Assembly: GCF_032854445.1 (NCBI RefSeq)
Contig: NC_088302.1
Span: 30,845,979 to 30,909,978 of the forward strand
DNA: 64,000 nt
Reading direction: 5' to 3'
Source of the DNA: Liolophura sinensis
Taxonomy: Eukaryota > Mollusca > Polyplacophora > Chitonida > Chitonidae
The notes beneath the pieces are model-generated. The model had not been told where the DNA came from. It made no database searches and saw only the letters and a list, made by a program, of their open reading frames with translations. This document shows, piece after piece, positions 36,101 to 48,100 of this stretch (its first letter is position 1; every line of letters starts with the position of its first letter). The position numbers and the translations under genes were made by a program.

Positions 36101-39100
36101 CCGAGCCTTTAGACTATAGCACAACGGAGGGCAAAAGATTTGACGGACGAACAAACAGGGACGGTCAATCACGGGCCCTGTGGGAAAAAATGTTTTCTTG
36201 GCTTTATTACAGTCATGACCAACAAGGTTGGAAGTGCAAATTATGTGAGGAATATGCTGTAACAGGTGACGAGACATGGAAAAATAAAGCAGTTTAAACT
36301 AGAAGGCCATCCAAAAAGGGTTTTAGAAAATCACAGCCGTGGCAGTAAACACCAGAATGCCATTACTCAGAAAAGAGCTATACAAGCCATGGTTTCCAAG
36401 GGAAATATAACACAGCAGATAACGAGCGGAGAAATGGGCTTCAGTGAAAGATCGTAGAATCCTGCCTTGCTGAATCATAATGTGCTAATTTTCATTTGAA
36501 AAGATGAACTTGGTGAGTTAATACACAATTTGTTTGAGACTTTTTGCACATTATGGTTCTGAATGTATCTGTTATGTGCATGTCTGACATACTGATAGTT
36601 ATCAAGTCAATACATAAGAAATAGAATGTTTACTATAATGAGCAAGTAAATGAACTCAAAGCAGTGCTTGGGTGAAAGTCAAGGTACATTGTGCATGCAC
36701 TTGTTTATTTACAACAACAAACCTGCTGACATATATGTGATGGTATGTGTTATAAATTAAAACCCGAGGGTCTGCGACAAAATGCACTGTTTCATTATTT
36801 GTCACATGTATGTATGTCACATCTAAAACTCAGGGTCAGTCCCAGTTCGTAGGCCTACAACAGAGACGTATATCGTTATATTATTAAAACATATATATAT
36901 AGATGTAAAATATAAATGTGTGGATAGTATTAACTAATATTTTAAGCTGTTTAAAATACCTGAGAGTGCTTTTCATAACATCTATCAAAGTGCTTAATAT
37001 GGCCTAGAATGCATTTCTGGGCGTCGAAAAAATCTAGCGGCTGGGGGCCTGCGGCCACCAGACCCCCGGCTAATAGGCAACGCCTCGCTACGCTCGGCCC
37101 AAGGGTGCCCAAACTTTGGACCTAGAATAGCCCCAGATTAGGGTACATAGAAACTTAAGAGCTGAGTGATTTTTTTACATATTTGTTTTAATTTAGCATT
37201 TGTGAAATGCTCCCATTTCGAAAAACAAGGGCTTAAATCACATTTCGAAAATTTGTACGTAAGTCAAAACTGACTTTTGTGGAATCGTCTCCAGTTCATC
37301 GGTCATCTTGCACTGTTGACTTGTAAGTACCAGTGTAAGTTGTAATATTGCACAAATAAATGCTTTGTAGAATTCAGATGCTGTTACGTGTGAAGGTTTT
37401 ACCCAGATAACCACTTTGTTTTGTAGCTGTGCAGTTCATGTGGGAATGTTGTTGTGAGACGGTGTCACGCTTAAGAAAGGAAGAAGGTGCTGGCTGTATT
37501 CTGGCACATTGTATGGGCCTGGGGAAGACCCTGTCTGTAAGTTTATCTCAAAAATTGTCAACCTTTAAAGATCTGTATACATGTGTATATCTGAAGGACT
37601 GCTCGTATTCCATTCTGGTGCATGTAATTTAGTTTTATGGTTACTTTAGGGATAACTGCAGAGATATTTTGCCGTTTTTTAGAATGCATACCTTTTCAAA
37701 CTTGAGCAATCAAGGTCATTGAGACTGTATATGGACTGTTGTATGTTAAGCTGACTTGACCTAGTTTTGCATCTGGTTACTTGAATTAATGTAAGAATTA
37801 TGCCTTGAACACCATTCTGTATTGACTTTAAATTTGTCCAGGTTGTGGCGTTTGTGCACACCATGCTGTCCAATGTGAAGATAACCAAGTTAAGGACATG
37901 TCTGGTGGTATGCCCACTCAACACGGTCCCTTATTGGCAGAGAGAGTGGGCATGTGGTTGGACAAGAAAGATCGTCTTGAGGTAAACAACACTTGAAGTT
38001 GGTCTTGAGGAGGAAAAAAATACCCGTTTGTTCTTGACATTAGATTGGTTGGGGGTGACTGCTAGTCATCTAGCCTACCTCAACTCATAAATCTGCAAGT
38101 GTCATGTACAGTTCCTCAACAGTAATTTCGTGGAATTCTCCACCAACTAATTGCATGTGCTCAGGACCTACCTATCTATACTCCAGTCCAGGGGCCGATA
38201 CCTGGCCCCATTCCTGATGGTCTGTGCTCAGGACATACTTACCTATACTCCAGTCCAGGGGCCGATACCTGGCCCCATTCCTGATGGTCTGTGCTCAGGA
38301 CATACCTACCTATACTCCAGTCCAGGGCCGATACCTGGCCCCATTCCTGATGGTCTGTGCTCAGGACATACCTACCTATACTCCTGTCCAGGGGCCGATA
38401 CCTGGCCCCATTCCTGATGGTCTGTGCTCAGGACATACCTACCTATACTCCAGTCATGGCCGGATACCTGGCCCCATTCCTGATGGTCTGTGCTCAGGAC
38501 ATACCTACCTATACTCCAGCCCAGGGGCCGATACCTGGCCCCATTCCTGATGGTCTGTGCTCAGGACATATCTACCTATACTCCAGTCCATGGGCCGATA
38601 CCTGGCCCCAATCCTGATGGTCTGTTTCCCAGTTTGCAGTCACAATTGGTGACTGATTTCCAAAAAATGTACACTTTTCAAATATGCTCAGGTGTCTTTC
38701 ATTGTTGAAACAATGGGGCATGGTATAATATGAGAAGTGAAGATTTTGGTTGACTTAAATATGCATTCACTAATGTATTTTCAAGGCATGTAGCCAAGGT
38801 CAAGTACTAGTTAACTGTCAAGTACACAACACACAGTAGTAGCTCCCTGGTACACTTTTTTCCCCCCCAAAATATGCAGTTTTGCATTAAAGGAGAAGAA
38901 AACATAAAAATGATGCAAAATCAGATAAAAGAGCGTCAAAACTTATTTGCAAATATGATCTATAATATTTTTTGGGATTTTTTTTTTCAAGAGAAAAAGG
39001 TAGTTGGTGGGTATTTGGGGCAACTTTTGGTATTTATTGTTGTTACATAATTATGTTCTAAATAAATATGTGATGCTTGTCTTATAAATTTATTTGAATG

Positions 39101-42100
39101 TTAATTTTTTTGTTTATATCGAAAACATATGAATTTACCCAAATTATGATAATATTTATGAACATATTAAAAATATAAATATAATCCAATTTGAGGTTTT
39201 AATACATTTGTTAGCTGAAAAGAAACAAATTCTAGTGTAAAAAATATTTATTAAACTTGTGTTACATCCTCATTGATGACATTATTAAACAAAGACTATA
39301 AATACCAAAAGGTGGTTCCAAATGCCCACAATACAAAAATTATTTTTAAATGTCTTTTTCTCCTTAAGGGAAAGTTGGAAAAAATATTGAATATTTGGGA
39401 ATAACTTTTTCGCTCTCTTTCATCTGAACTTTGTCCTTTTTATATTTTTTCTACCTTTAAAATTTTCCCCAATTGAGAGCCCTTTCACAATATCTTTGGA
39501 TTATGCTCTGGTGCTGCTGTAAGTATTGTACTACGGAAAAGAGTTTTATTTAAATAATCAGGTAAAGTAATGTGTCATCTGCTATTATTCACATGTTATT
39601 TCACCTGCTTAGCATAGCAGTGGTGATTATTTGATGAAAGAGTTCATGGAATTACTAATGTTCAGGTGATTATTTTTATGCAAGGTTTCCTGGAATTACA
39701 GGCGATCTTCTGTAAGTGAATGTAGTATTATTGACTACAGCGTTAAAAACTAATCAGTACATTTTTTTTATTTCTAATTAATGCTTTATTGAATATGTGT
39801 AGATGCTTTGCTTATCATATGTCCATGTCCTATGTTGCCTAAGGTATTTGAGATGTCAAGTGTGAAGGATAACTGGAAACGTGCCGACACATTGACAGAT
39901 TGGCAGGAGTGTGGAGGGATTCTCATCATAGGCTATGAGATGTACCGGAATCTCACACATACTAACAGTCGCATCAAGAGTAAAAAACTTAAGAAGATAT
40001 TTGAGGATACCTTGGTGAACCCTGGTAAGCATTTAATCAGTTTTGCTGTTGAACTGTAAAATTTCTGTTCTTGTGCTAAGAATTTTTATTAATACACATT
40101 TAAGTATTTTCTTAGAGAAGAATGATTTAAATACTGAAGTAATGATTCTAAGAATTTTTATGAATACTGCCCTTTCAGAGTTCATCTGCCTTTCTCACTG
40201 ATGGTGTAATAAGCAGTCAATGATGCTTGTGTGGCTGTTTCTGCAGACTACCTCTCGTTGAGCCTCTCATCAGTGCAGGTCACTGTGGGTTCCAAGCCCA
40301 GTTTATACTGGTTTCCTCCCCGGTTGTCCATGGGATGGTGTTCCAGCAACCTACTGGTGGTCGTGGGGGGTTTCCCTGGGCTCTGCCCGGTTTTCATCCA
40401 TCATAATGCTTTCCACCGTTGTAATATTTTAGACATTTTGTTTATTATTGGGTTTTGGTGTATGCAACAAATTCACTTCTGCATAGATTGGAACAAGAGG
40501 CCCGAAAGTTTTCATGATGGCATGCTGCTTAATTTCCGGACTGAGCTCTTGGGCCTTGAAAACTGTTAATCGAATCCATTCTTACCCCCTTCCCTCACAA
40601 GCCCCCACAAGAAGAATGCTATGTTGTACCTTCTGTATTCTAAGACACTTGCTCTTAAATTACACATTAAGAAGTCAAAAACATTCATTTCATGTATCTT
40701 TTAGACTCAATATTTTGGCTGTGTCATTTTGTCAGATGAAAATGACATAAAATTCTATTTCATGTGATTTGTTGAATTCCACAAATTGCACCGTGTGTAC
40801 ATCTTCTAGGCAATAGACCAGTAGCAATAATATGAGGTGACTGCGGGGTATATAACATCAAGTAAGATTTATTTGATTGGTGTTTTACAACGTACTCAAG
40901 AATATTTGACCTATATGATCACGGCCAGCATTATGGTGGAAGGAAGCCGGGCAGAGCCCGGAGGATAACCCACGGCCATCCGCAGGTTGCTGAGACTCAT
41001 GATGTAAGGACTGCCTACAGCATATATGACCTGAGATTACTGCTGCTTATTTAACGTAAGGTGAGTGCTGGTTATAATGCAAGATGACTGCTGCATATAT
41101 AACGCGAGATGGCTGCTTGGTTATATGACATGAGGTGTTTCTTGACAGGACCTGACCTAGTGGTGTGCGATGAGGGCCACATCCTGAAGAATGATGCCAG
41201 TGGTATGTCAAAGGCCATGACTCGTGTGAGGACCCTCAGGAGAATCGTCCTGACTGGCACACCTCTACAGAATAACCTCTCTGAGTGTGAGTACTGGTGT
41301 CTGCAACATCTATCAGGGCCAATTTAGTGTGATTCAATCTAACTGTGATGATTCAGCCCTGATGACTCAGTTGGTAGAGTGTCCATTTTGAGGGCCGTAG
41401 ATCCACAGTTAATCCTGGGTCAGGTCACACCTAAGACCTTAAAAGAGGAAGTTGTTACTTCCTTGCTTGGCGTTCAGCATTACGGGGATAGTGCAATTAT
41501 TGGTAGACCCATATCAGTATAATGGCTCGGGCGGGGCAGCTTGCTTGCCTTTGGTAAGGTGTCTCAGTGAAGCAGCCCTAGATAAAAGAGCGTAGTGGAA
41601 ATCCATCCTGCAACAAGGAGGCACATTACACATACATGCACTTGTCGTCATATGACAGAAAAATTGTTAAGTTCGACGTTAAACCCTACGCACTCACTCA
41701 ATCATTCATGTATCAATCTGTTTGCTGTAAATTACGCTTAATTTTGCAAACTAATTATCCTGTACATTTACAAAGCTGTCATAACACTAGGGCAAGCATA
41801 TTTACTCTGGTGGCTTATCTCTTAAGTATGTGTTGTCATGGATGTTACTGCAAGCGTAAATTGTGTCTGCTTCTTAAAATGGGCCTCTGACGGCTGATTA
41901 CTGTATTTTTACTAAAATTCCTCCATGACGAAGTCACTCACTTGGCTTGATTCTCAAAGTTCTCTTCCTCTAGAAAGGTGTGTTGTCTACTAGCGCATAT
42001 ACAAAAGTAAAATACAATGTATTAAATGACAGACTGAACAATTTGAAACTACATTTGGTTATTTTGAAAATATGTGCCATTGTTTCTCGGGTGGACTTAA

Positions 42101-45100
42101 GAAGGTGGATTGCATTTCGTACTCCTGGTATCATGTGAGCATTTTGTGTGGTAGTTTTAGTCCAGACCACTTCAAAGTGGTTAGAACCATTAAAAAACAT
42201 TTGTAAAGTACACCTTCAAAGCTTTGGCGACATTATGTGGAAAAATTGAGTAGTTGTACATTTAACTTTTGTTCAGGTGCTGAAACTGTAAAATGTCGAA
42301 GGTGTGTGAGAAATAGTCAAAACATGTCCCATCTAATTTTCAGATCATTGCATGGTGAACTTCGTGAAGCCAAATCTCTTGGGTACACGAAAGGAGTTCC
42401 AGAACAGATTTGTCAACCCGATAACAAATGGTCAGTGCGCTGACTCCACGCCCTTCGATGTTAAGCTGATGAAGCGTCGAGCCCACATTCTACATGACCT
42501 GCTGGCTGGGTGTGTCCAGGTAAGGAAGCCATGAATATGTTTTTATTTGCTCCAAATTGTTTTCCGGTATTGTTTTTGAAAGTGTGATTTACAGGCTCTG
42601 AAATGATGCTGTCATATTCCAGTTATAAGGTAGGTAACTGTTTCTCTCACTCTCAAAAGAAGTTATATCTTATAATATGATTTTAAAAACAAATGAAGAT
42701 ACAAATGAAGAATGTGCAGCTTCAATTAGTGACGCATGAGCATTTCAAATATGCAGCCCTCAGTCAAGAAAAAAAAAAAAAGAACACTATCCTCAAGACC
42801 AAGAAGATCAGTATGTCTTGCCTTCAATAGAGCTGGTAATGCAGTTAAAGAAGAAAAAAGTTACTTTCAATTGTGAGGGAAGTTTTGCATGTCACTGTTT
42901 CTTTTTGCTTCAGAGACGTGACTACTCAGCCCTGACCAAGTTCCTTCCCCCTAAGTTTGAGTATGTCATTGCTGTTCGCCTCAGCAAGGTCCAGATCGAT
43001 CTGTACAGGAACTACCTTTCTATGAAAGGTCTGATGGCTGGAGACGGTTGGACAGTCATTACGAAAGGGGCTAAGCTCTTCTCCGACTACCAGGCTCTAA
43101 TGAAGATATGGACTCACCCATGGATTTTGAAGCTAGATGAAATCAGAACACAAAACAAGGTAGATATATCATCAGTTCTTCTGGTACTTCAGAATTTTCA
43201 GAGAACTTAGGTTCTATTTCATGATATGGCTTAAATACTGTGGCAAATTATAACTTGTTTGTGCCAAAGGGAATCAGTTACTTGGCGCTAAACAGCATTG
43301 ATGAACAGTGTTTGTGGTTTATTTGTTGTAATCTAATGGGATTGAGTGTTGTCAGCAAAATATTGGATATGGGATCGTTGTATGTGTTGAGACGTACATG
43401 GAGTTCCCTGAAGGCCATAGTTCAGCAGAAGGGAATAGGGCAAGTAACTATTGGTTAATGGTGGGGAGGGATTTTGATATCATAGTGTTGAGATGAGTAG
43501 TGTTACAATGAGACAGAAGACCAACCAAAGTGCAGATTGAATGAAATGCCGTAATGAAGACAAAAGTGGGGTGTGTTTGTGGTTGTGGGGGTTGTGTGTG
43601 GGTTTGGTGTGTGGGTGGGGCGGGAGGTGGGTACTTGGGTTTCTTAGAATTAAATGAAGGCAAGAGAAATCTTTGCATACAGCCTGATTGAAAAGTCTTG
43701 AAGCAGCTTGTGAACTGAGAAGTTAAACTATGGGGAGAGGTTTCAAGTGTAACTGGATTATGACCCTGGGAATTGTCTATTTTTTCAGGCGTCTGCCTAT
43801 GTTGATGAGAGTGATGGCTCTCTTGAATCATCCTTCATTAACGATGATAGTGAACCAGAAAGTGATGCGTCAGATAGCGAGTCCCCAGTTGGCACCTCAG
43901 ATGTCTGCTCAGATTCTGATGATGACAAGAAGAAGAAAAAGAAGAAAAATGGGTAAGCTCTGTGTACAGTAAATCATCAGTGATCTAGTGGAATAGCACA
44001 CCATTTTACTTAGTCTTAGTTGGTGATGAATTCTCTGGAATTTATAGGTGATTTATTTGATTGGTCTTTTACGCTGTACTTATATTTCACTTATACGACG
44101 GCGACCAGCATTATGGTGGGAGGAAACCGGCTAGGGCTCGGTCGAATCCCACGACCATCTGCAGGTTGCTGCAGACCTTCCCACATACGCCCGTAAAGGA
44201 AATCAGCATGAGCTGGACTTAAATTCACAGCGACCGTATTGGTTAGAGGCTCCTGGGTTATTGTACTAAATTAAGAGTTTATGCAAAATTTCACAAATAT
44301 TTTGGCTTCTGTACCTCCTAGACACATAGCCTATCTTGTATCTAGTTTAAGAATACACTGTTGATTTCATTTTATTGTATTTCATGGCTTGTGTATCATA
44401 TTCAACCCTGATGACTACGGGGGGGAAAAATCCATGAAAATCTGAAAGGTTTGAGTGTGAAAACTGTTACCAGTCTATGACGATATGTTAATTATGAATC
44501 TGTTTTGCGAATTAAGGTGGTCATGATTGAAGTATAAGACAGAATGCACCTATCAGTGGTATAAGTGTGGAATTCTATTCTGTATACAGATCAGACGACT
44601 CCAGTGATGAGAAAGGCAAGAAGAAGGGTGAAGTTGTGAAAGGGTGGAAGACAAGATCACGAGGGGGAGGTGAGTGTAGGCTCATAAACAGACCAAGATA
44701 TTGAAATTTATTTATTTATTCATTCATTTATTCATTTATTTGATTGCTGTTCGATGCCGTTCTCAAGAATATTTCACTTGAATGATGGAGGCAAGCAGTC
44801 TAGTGGGAGCATCGAAATTTGGTCACAACTATTTTTCTTTTACTTTCGTCTGGTGTACAAAATGTTCAAATTTTGCTCTGCGGTTAACAACTAAAGGCTT
44901 TTTATGCCTCTTTGTAGAGCAACAATTGCCTCGGTAAGGACATTTAATAGGAAAGATAAAGAGAAACAGACCAATTGATAATAAGACCAGAAGGCAGTCC
45001 AGGAGCTGAAACCTTTGCCACAAATAAACATACAAATTCCCACACTGTAGACAAAGGGAAAATACTTTGAATTTCTGCACCATCTGTCAGTGGTGAAGAA

Positions 45101-48100
45101 TCACATATAGTATTCCTTAGTCTGCATCTCGACCCTGCTCACCCCCAAAACTTAATGGATTGCTCCTTATCCCATTGTCAACATATGCACAAAATTCTTT
45201 CAAGTTGCTGACAAATAGAGTAATGAACTCTGAACAAAACATGACATTGTTGAGGGAGATAAAAAAAGTGTTTGTTTCTGTGTCTAAATCTGAAGTGAAA
45301 GTATAAATGTTACTCTTGGGAAGTATTCATGCTCAGTGTTACATGTGAAAATTGTGCCCCTATATTCAGGCGATGATTCCAGTACCAGCCTGAAGGAAGA
45401 GCCAATAAAGAAGGCTGCTCCTAAAGAGTCGGAGTGGTGGTGGGAGCACGTCCCCGATGAGTCAGAACATGCTGTGGAGCTCAGCGGCAAACTTGTGCTT
45501 CTGCTCGATATACTCAAGATGTGTGAAGAAATAGGAGACAAGGTGTAAGTGCTAGCTCATGCCAGATATTGTCTATTAAAATGAAGAAATAGGGGACAAG
45601 GTGTAAGTGCTAGCTCATGCCAGATATTGTCTATTAAAATGAAGAAATAGGAGACAAGGTGTAAGTGCTAGCTCATGCCAGATATTGTCTGTTAGAATGA
45701 AGAAATAGGAGACAAGGTGTAAGTGCTAGCTCATGCCAGATATTGTCTATTAAAATGAAGAAATAGGGTACAAGATGTAAGTGCTAGCTCATGCCAGATA
45801 TTGTCTGTTAGAATGTATTGTCTGTTAGAATGAAGAAATAGAGGACTAGGTGTAAGTGCTAGCTCATGCCAGATATTGTCTGTTAGAATGAAGAAATAGG
45901 GTACAAGGTGTAAGTGCTAGCTCATGCCAGATATTGTCTGTTAGAATGAAGAAATAGGAGACACGGTGTAAGTGCTAGCTCATGCCAGATATTGTCTGTT
46001 AGAATGAAGAAATAGGAGACAAGGTGTAAGTGCTAGCTCATGCCAGATATTGTCTATTAAAATGAAGAAATAGGGTACAAGATGTAAGTGATAACTCATG
46101 CCAGATATTGTCTGTTAGAATGTATTGTGTGTTAGAATGAAGAAATAGAGGACTAGGTGTAAGTGCTGGATCATGCCAGATATTGTCTGTTAGAATGAAG
46201 AAATAGGGTACAAGATGTAAGTGCTAGCTCGTGCCAGATATTGTCTGTTAAAATGCATTGTCTCTTAGAATACATCATCTCTTAAAATACATTGTTTGTT
46301 TGAATTTACTTGTGGACCCATGCTGGATGACATACATGTATGATAGCTAACTGTAAAGCAAATAATCAGAGGAGAAAAACAATTTGACGCATTGGTACGG
46401 ATGTTCACACTTGTCTATGCATTGCTTGAAAGTACTAGAATTTTATTAAAGCTATTAAGATTTAAAGTTCTTGAAAAAAAGTTGTTTTTTTTTCGGTATA
46501 ATTTGTAAGTATTTGATTTGTGAATCTTAAATATTGTATTGTGTTGTTTGAAATAGATAAGAAATAGAAGCTACCGAAATGGTATCTGTTGCAATGGAAA
46601 CGTAGGATATCAAATCCTTGAAAGTTCTTGAGAAACATTTTCTGTCACTTGAGGGAACCCTTTATTTAGGGTAAGATTAATATCTCTGCATTATTTGGGT
46701 GAAAGAAAACTTGACAGATTGCATTTTTCATTAAATCAGTATGATTTTCTTTAAAGGTTGACATCAGTGTATTGTTAGGTCACTCATACAGTTTTCAGGC
46801 CTAATTACGCATACAATGTCTCCGTGATTTCACACCGTTACATTCCAAATGATTTGTCTTTGCTTCAGATTGGTGTTCAGTCAGAGTTTGCTCTCATTGG
46901 ACTTGATTGAGAACTTTCTCCAGTATGTGGATGAACAGAGTCAGGAAGCAGCCCACAACAAAGCCTCAGCTGAAGAGAATGCTGAGAAGAATGAAAAGGA
47001 GAAAAAAGAAGAGGATAAAGAGAAGGACAAAAAAGAGGAGAAGGAGGACAAGGACAAAAAAGAGGAGAATGAAAAGGAGAATAACAAAAAACAGGAGGCT
47101 AAACTAGAGAGCAAAGAGGAGGGTGAAGAGAAGGGCAAAACTGTAGAGACTGAAGAGAAAGACAAAATTGAAGAGGATAAAGAGGACAAAAAGGAGAATA
47201 TAGTAGAGGATAAAGAGAAAAACAATGATGAGAATGAAGGGACAGATGGAGATAAAAAGGAAATGAAGGATGGAGAGGAAGGGGAATCAAAGGAGAAAGA
47301 CAGTATCCTAGGGCATATAAGTGAGGTAAGAATAAATCCAGCAATAACATGATGATGTAACACTTTATGGCGTACATTACCCACAGGTTAATGATCACCA
47401 GTATAAACCTGATCACCAGTAGAAACTTGATCACACTGATCACCAGTAGAAACCTGATCACTAGTAGAAACCTGATCACCAGTAGAAACCTGATCACCAG
47501 TAGAAACCTGATCACCAGTAGAAACCTGATCACCAGTAGAAACCTGATCACTAGTAGAAACCTGATCACACTGATCACCAGTAGAAACCTGATCGCCAGT
47601 AGAAACCTGATCGCTAGTAGAGACCTGATCACCAGTAGAAACCTGATCACCAGTAGAAACCTGATCACCAGTAGAAACCTGATGACTAGTAGAAACCTGA
47701 TCACACTGATCACCAGTAGAAACCTGATCACCAGTAGAAACCTGATCGCTAGTAGAAACCTGATCGCCAGTAGAAACCTGATCACTAGTAGAAACCTAAT
47801 CACCAGTAGAAACCTGATCACTAGTAGAAACCTGATCACCAATAGGACTTGGCCATTAGTGAATGAATATAAAGTAGTGATTTTGCTAAACAACAAATGG
47901 TGCATGGCTGGAGTAGATGTATCTTTTTTTTTACAAACATATTCATCATGTAGGCCTTTAAATATAACACAGTCACTCTATTGCCTTATCAGTTGTTTAA
48001 GTTTGGGGTGAGCTGGACTTGTGGCGAGGATTACTTCCGTATGGATGGAAGCACAGCCCCTCATTTGCGCAAAAACTACGCAGATATCTTCAACGACCCT

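Noticed and set aside
38151-38708. Overlapping ORFs of 72-108 codons with YLPILQS repeats
   Set aside because: They arise from the 67-bp minisatellite in ATRX intron 15.
45525-46256. Regularly spaced repeats resembling a CRISPR array
   Set aside because: The units have no unique spacers and the sequence is eukaryotic with introns; it is a minisatellite.
47099-48011. Long ORFs on both strands with LLVIRF and SRNLIT repeats
   Set aside because: They come from the 18-bp repeat, which is a multiple of three and therefore stays open in several frames.
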